DNA of 64,000 nt from Caprimulgus europaeus (taxonomy: Eukaryota; Chordata; Aves; Caprimulgiformes; Caprimulgidae): the NCBI GenBank assembly GCA_907165065.1, contig OU015530.1, forward strand, positions 49,682,465-49,746,464, given 5' to 3'. The notes beneath the pieces are model-generated. The model did not search any database and was not told the origin of the DNA. It was given only the letters and a program-made list of their open reading frames with translations. Made by a program: the position numbers and the translations under genes. Each line of letters begins with the position of its first letter. Position 1 is the stretch's first letter. Below, piece after piece: positions 63,763 to 64,000 of this stretch.

Positions 63763-63825
63763 GAGCTAGATGATCTTTCGAGGACCCTTCCAATCCCTAA
63801 CATCCCATGGTTCTGTGATTCTGTG
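63763..63825 (+). mobile_element. CR1 LINE extreme 3' end, sense
   Basis: AGCTAGATGATCTTTCGAGG followed by ACCCTTCCAATCCCTAACAT and ending GTTCTGTGATTCTGTG matches the last 60 bp or so of CR1, including the short terminal repeat in its ATTCTGTG variant. It is severely 5' truncated. Upstream sequence to about 63700 is purine-rich and not obviously part of the element. Confidence 0.85.
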
Positions 63826-63877
63826 TGACTTCTACCACTCAAAATTCAGAAGCGAATTCTAAGACTCCTTGCATTAA

Positions 63878-63897
63878 GAAAAAGAAAGAAAGAAAAC
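63878..63897. repeat. (GAAA)n microsatellite
   Basis: Short run of AAAG/GAAA units with no interruptions of note. Confidence 0.85.
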
Positions 63898-64000
63898 ATT
63901 TCTATAAGAGCCTGCGGAACAAAAATTAGTTCAATTTTGTTGTTTTTTCTCATTTTCAGGTTGGCCTTACTACAAAGAAAATGAGAAAACTGTCTTTATT

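Noticed and set aside
1-64000. Bacterial, phage, CRISPR or mobile-integron systems
   Set aside because: No operons, ribosome binding sites, repeats with spacers, or recognisable prokaryotic proteins; CR1 content shows a vertebrate nuclear genome.
1-64000. Endogenous retrovirus or LTR elements
   Set aside because: No long terminal repeat pair, primer binding site, polypurine tract or gag/pol-like frame was recognised by eye.

Overview
The window looks like nuclear DNA from a sauropsid vertebrate, most probably a bird. The evidence is a set of CR1 LINE copies: at least six 5'-truncated fragments carry the CR1 3' region, and one (49823-50706) still encodes part of the reverse transcriptase. CR1 and related relics cover only about 4% of the 64 kb, with no recognisable LTR retrovirus, Alu/B1/L1 or bacterial gene. 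That sparse, CR1-dominated repeat content is typical of birds. A crocodilian or turtle cannot be strictly excluded from sequence alone.

I find no protein-coding gene that I can support. The longest open frames are 144, 137 and 133 codons. They are about what chance gives in 64 kb of AT-rich DNA read in six frames, none matches a family I recognise, and stop codons are dense everywhere else. There is no operon structure, tRNA, rRNA or CRISPR. The stretch is best read as a gene-poor interval or the inside of a very large intron. The one place with exon-like grammar is 11488-11597: 110 nt between a strong splice acceptor and a GTGAGT donor, open in one phase and CpG-rich for its setting. It is reported as a candidate only.

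Layout: 1-7.9 kb is unique AT-rich DNA with a 24-A tract. Two CR1 fragments with facing 3' ends lie at 7.9-8.8 kb. An AT-rich (TA)n block is at 10.1 kb, followed by the exon-like or conserved-looking stretch at 11.5-12.3 kb. A G/T-rich tract is at 15.6 kb and CR1 fragments lie at 17.5 kb and (much older) 23.8-24.1 kb. A 22-bp tandem repeat is at 31.1 kb, and conserved-element-like unique DNA is at 32.0-32.5 kb. A small GC-rich pocket is at 37.0-37.5 kb and A-rich simple repeats are at 40.3 and 40.7 kb. More conserved-element-like DNA lies at 46.7-47.6 kb. A cluster of three CR1 elements, all on the minus strand, occupies 49.8-54.2 kb. MIR-like relics lie at 53.2, 56.6 and 58.0 kb, a GC-richer block at 59.6-60.5 kb, and a last CR1 3' end at 63.76 kb.

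I found no convincing undescribed biological system. The best leads are the candidate exon near 11.5 kb and several repeat-free, homeodomain-motif-rich stretches that may be conserved noncoding elements. All of these depend on comparative alignment or RNA data that cannot be run here.
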